Positions 63,549-64,000 of a stretch of 64,000 nucleotides of DNA are shown one piece after another. This DNA is from CAZBLP01 sp964492825 (GTDB lineage Bacteria; DYJV01), in assembly GCA_964492825.1 (NCBI GenBank), contig CAZBLP010000003.1, positions 1-64,000 on the forward strand. Reading direction: 5' to 3'. Within the stretch, counting starts at the first letter, position 1, and each line of letters starts with the position of its first letter. The position numbers and the translations under genes were made by a program. A model generated the notes under the pieces. The model had not been told where the DNA came from. It did not search any database and saw only the letters and a list, made by a program, of their open reading frames with translations.

Positions 63549-64000
63549 TTAAAAAAATGCTTGCATTCCTGTAATGTCTCTCCCTATAATAAGTAGATAG
63601 ATATCATTTGTCCCTTCAAAAGCATTTAATGATTCTAAATTAAGCAAATGTCTTATTACCCTTGATTCCATAGCAATTCCGTTAATCCCATGAATTTCTT
63701 TAGCTTCTCTTGCTATTTCAACAGATTTGGTCAGATTATTCAAAGCTATTAAAGCAACCATTTCATGTCTAAAATTTTTATCTTGTTCTTTGACTCTTCC
63801 AACCTGAACAGTTATAGCTTTTGCTTTTGTGATTTCAATAAGCATATTTACTAATTTTCTTTGAACAAGTTGAGATGATACCACTGGACGGCCAAACATT
63901 ATCCTTTCTTTTGCATAGCAAAGTGACTGGCAATAACAATCTTTTGCAGCTCCAATTGCTCCCCATGCCATGCCGTATCTTTTTTCTGTAAGACATGAAA
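63549..64000 (-). CDS. glutaryl-CoA dehydrogenase, C-terminal part (open at window edge)
   Basis: About 150 residues are visible, and the frame is open to position 64000 (YGMAWGAIGAAKD continues upstream). The C-terminal acyl-CoA dehydrogenase helical domain shows YAKERIMFGRPVVSSQLVQRKL, the catalytic region NLESLNAFEGTNDIYLLIIGR and ITGMQAF, closest to glutaryl-CoA dehydrogenases. The residue before the catalytic Glu is Phe, where decarboxylating enzymes have Tyr. With gcdA in the window, a non-decarboxylating enzyme giving glutaconyl-CoA is likely. No terminator separates it from the sites that follow. Confidence 0.8.
   Translation of the reverse strand, partial: SCLTEKRYGMAWGAIGAAKDCYCQSLCYAKERIMFGRPVVSSQLVQRKLVNMLIEITKAKAITVQVGRVKEQDKNFRHEMVALIALNNLTKSVEIAREAKEIHGINGIAMESRVIRHLLNLESLNAFEGTNDIYLLIIGRDITGMQAFF

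Noticed and set aside
1..64000. tRNA, rRNA, CRISPR arrays, insertion sequences, prophage or plasmid origin
   Set aside because: None was seen. The single tyrosine recombinase has the length and motifs of XerC/D, with no flanking direct repeats or transposase fragments.

Overview
The window is AT-rich (roughly 30% GC by eye), gene-dense bacterial chromosome from a Gram-negative anaerobe. Envelope genes (TonB, RlpA, lipoproteins, a Wzm-type exporter) indicate an outer membrane. The metabolism is anaerobic and selenium-dependent: a class II (tungsten, ATP-independent) benzoyl-CoA reductase, a molybdopterin oxidoreductase of the polysulfide/thiosulfate reductase family, and several UGA codons read as selenocysteine. 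A low-GC anaerobe of the Deferribacterota or Desulfobacterota type would fit; this is a guess from gene content. Two 100-base runs of N (18099-18198, 31167-31266) are assembly gaps.

Layout. 1-9.5 kb: a branched-chain-amino-acid-type ABC importer (livKHMGF-like) with an acyl/aryl-CoA ligase, then a periplasmic binding protein overlapping a hybrid histidine kinase. 9.6-26.5 kb: housekeeping and envelope genes (rpsT, a Zn/Mn-type ABC pair, Crp-like regulator, argJ, prmA, polysaccharide methyltransferase/glycosyltransferase and exporter, a SPOR lipoprotein, tcdA, archaeal-type cobT, rlpA, xer recombinase, tonB, HAD, CooT, DUF3842). 26.6-30 kb: thiolase and acyl-CoA dehydrogenase with a LysR regulator. 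30-35.3 kb: rhodanese, TPR-like protein, and a Sec-containing Psr-type reductase with NrfD and FeS subunits. 35.5-45 kb: crotonase, glutaconyl-CoA decarboxylase alpha, HMG-CoA-lyase-like protein, orphan ZnuA-like protein, acyl-CoA dehydrogenase, FabH-like and Acs-like proteins. 44.4-49.3 kb: DnaQ-type exonuclease, a cNMP/CBS/DUF294 protein interrupted by an in-frame UGA, purD and a short purH. 49.3-64 kb: bamB-bamC-bamD-fdhD-like-bamE-bamF on the plus strand, converging on a minus-strand operon thiolase-fabG-dch-had-oah, with the 3' end of a glutaryl-CoA dehydrogenase at the edge.

How it works together (inference from family knowledge): an aromatic acid is imported and CoA-activated (0-6.5 kb); BamBCDEF reduces benzoyl-CoA to the dienoyl-CoA; Dch, Had and Oah hydrate, oxidise and open the ring; FabG-like dehydrogenase and thiolase shorten the chain to glutaryl-CoA; glutaryl-CoA dehydrogenase plus glutaconyl-CoA decarboxylase give crotonyl-CoA, which crotonase hydrates. 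BamG/H/I and the other decarboxylase subunits are not in the window.

The most notable signals are: (i) three convincing selenoprotein genes (bamE, bamF, psrA-like), each with a UGA at a catalytic or ligand cysteine position and a SECIS-like hairpin downstream; (ii) a fourth in-frame UGA with a similar hairpin in a DUF294 signalling protein, a family I do not know to contain selenocysteine; (iii) a candidate regulon: sigma-54 promoters TGGCA-N6-TTGC in front of bamB, the ring-opening operon and gcdA, accompanied by TyrR-box-like palindromes TGTATA-N6-TATACA, in tandem with the same 28-bp spacing upstream of two of them.
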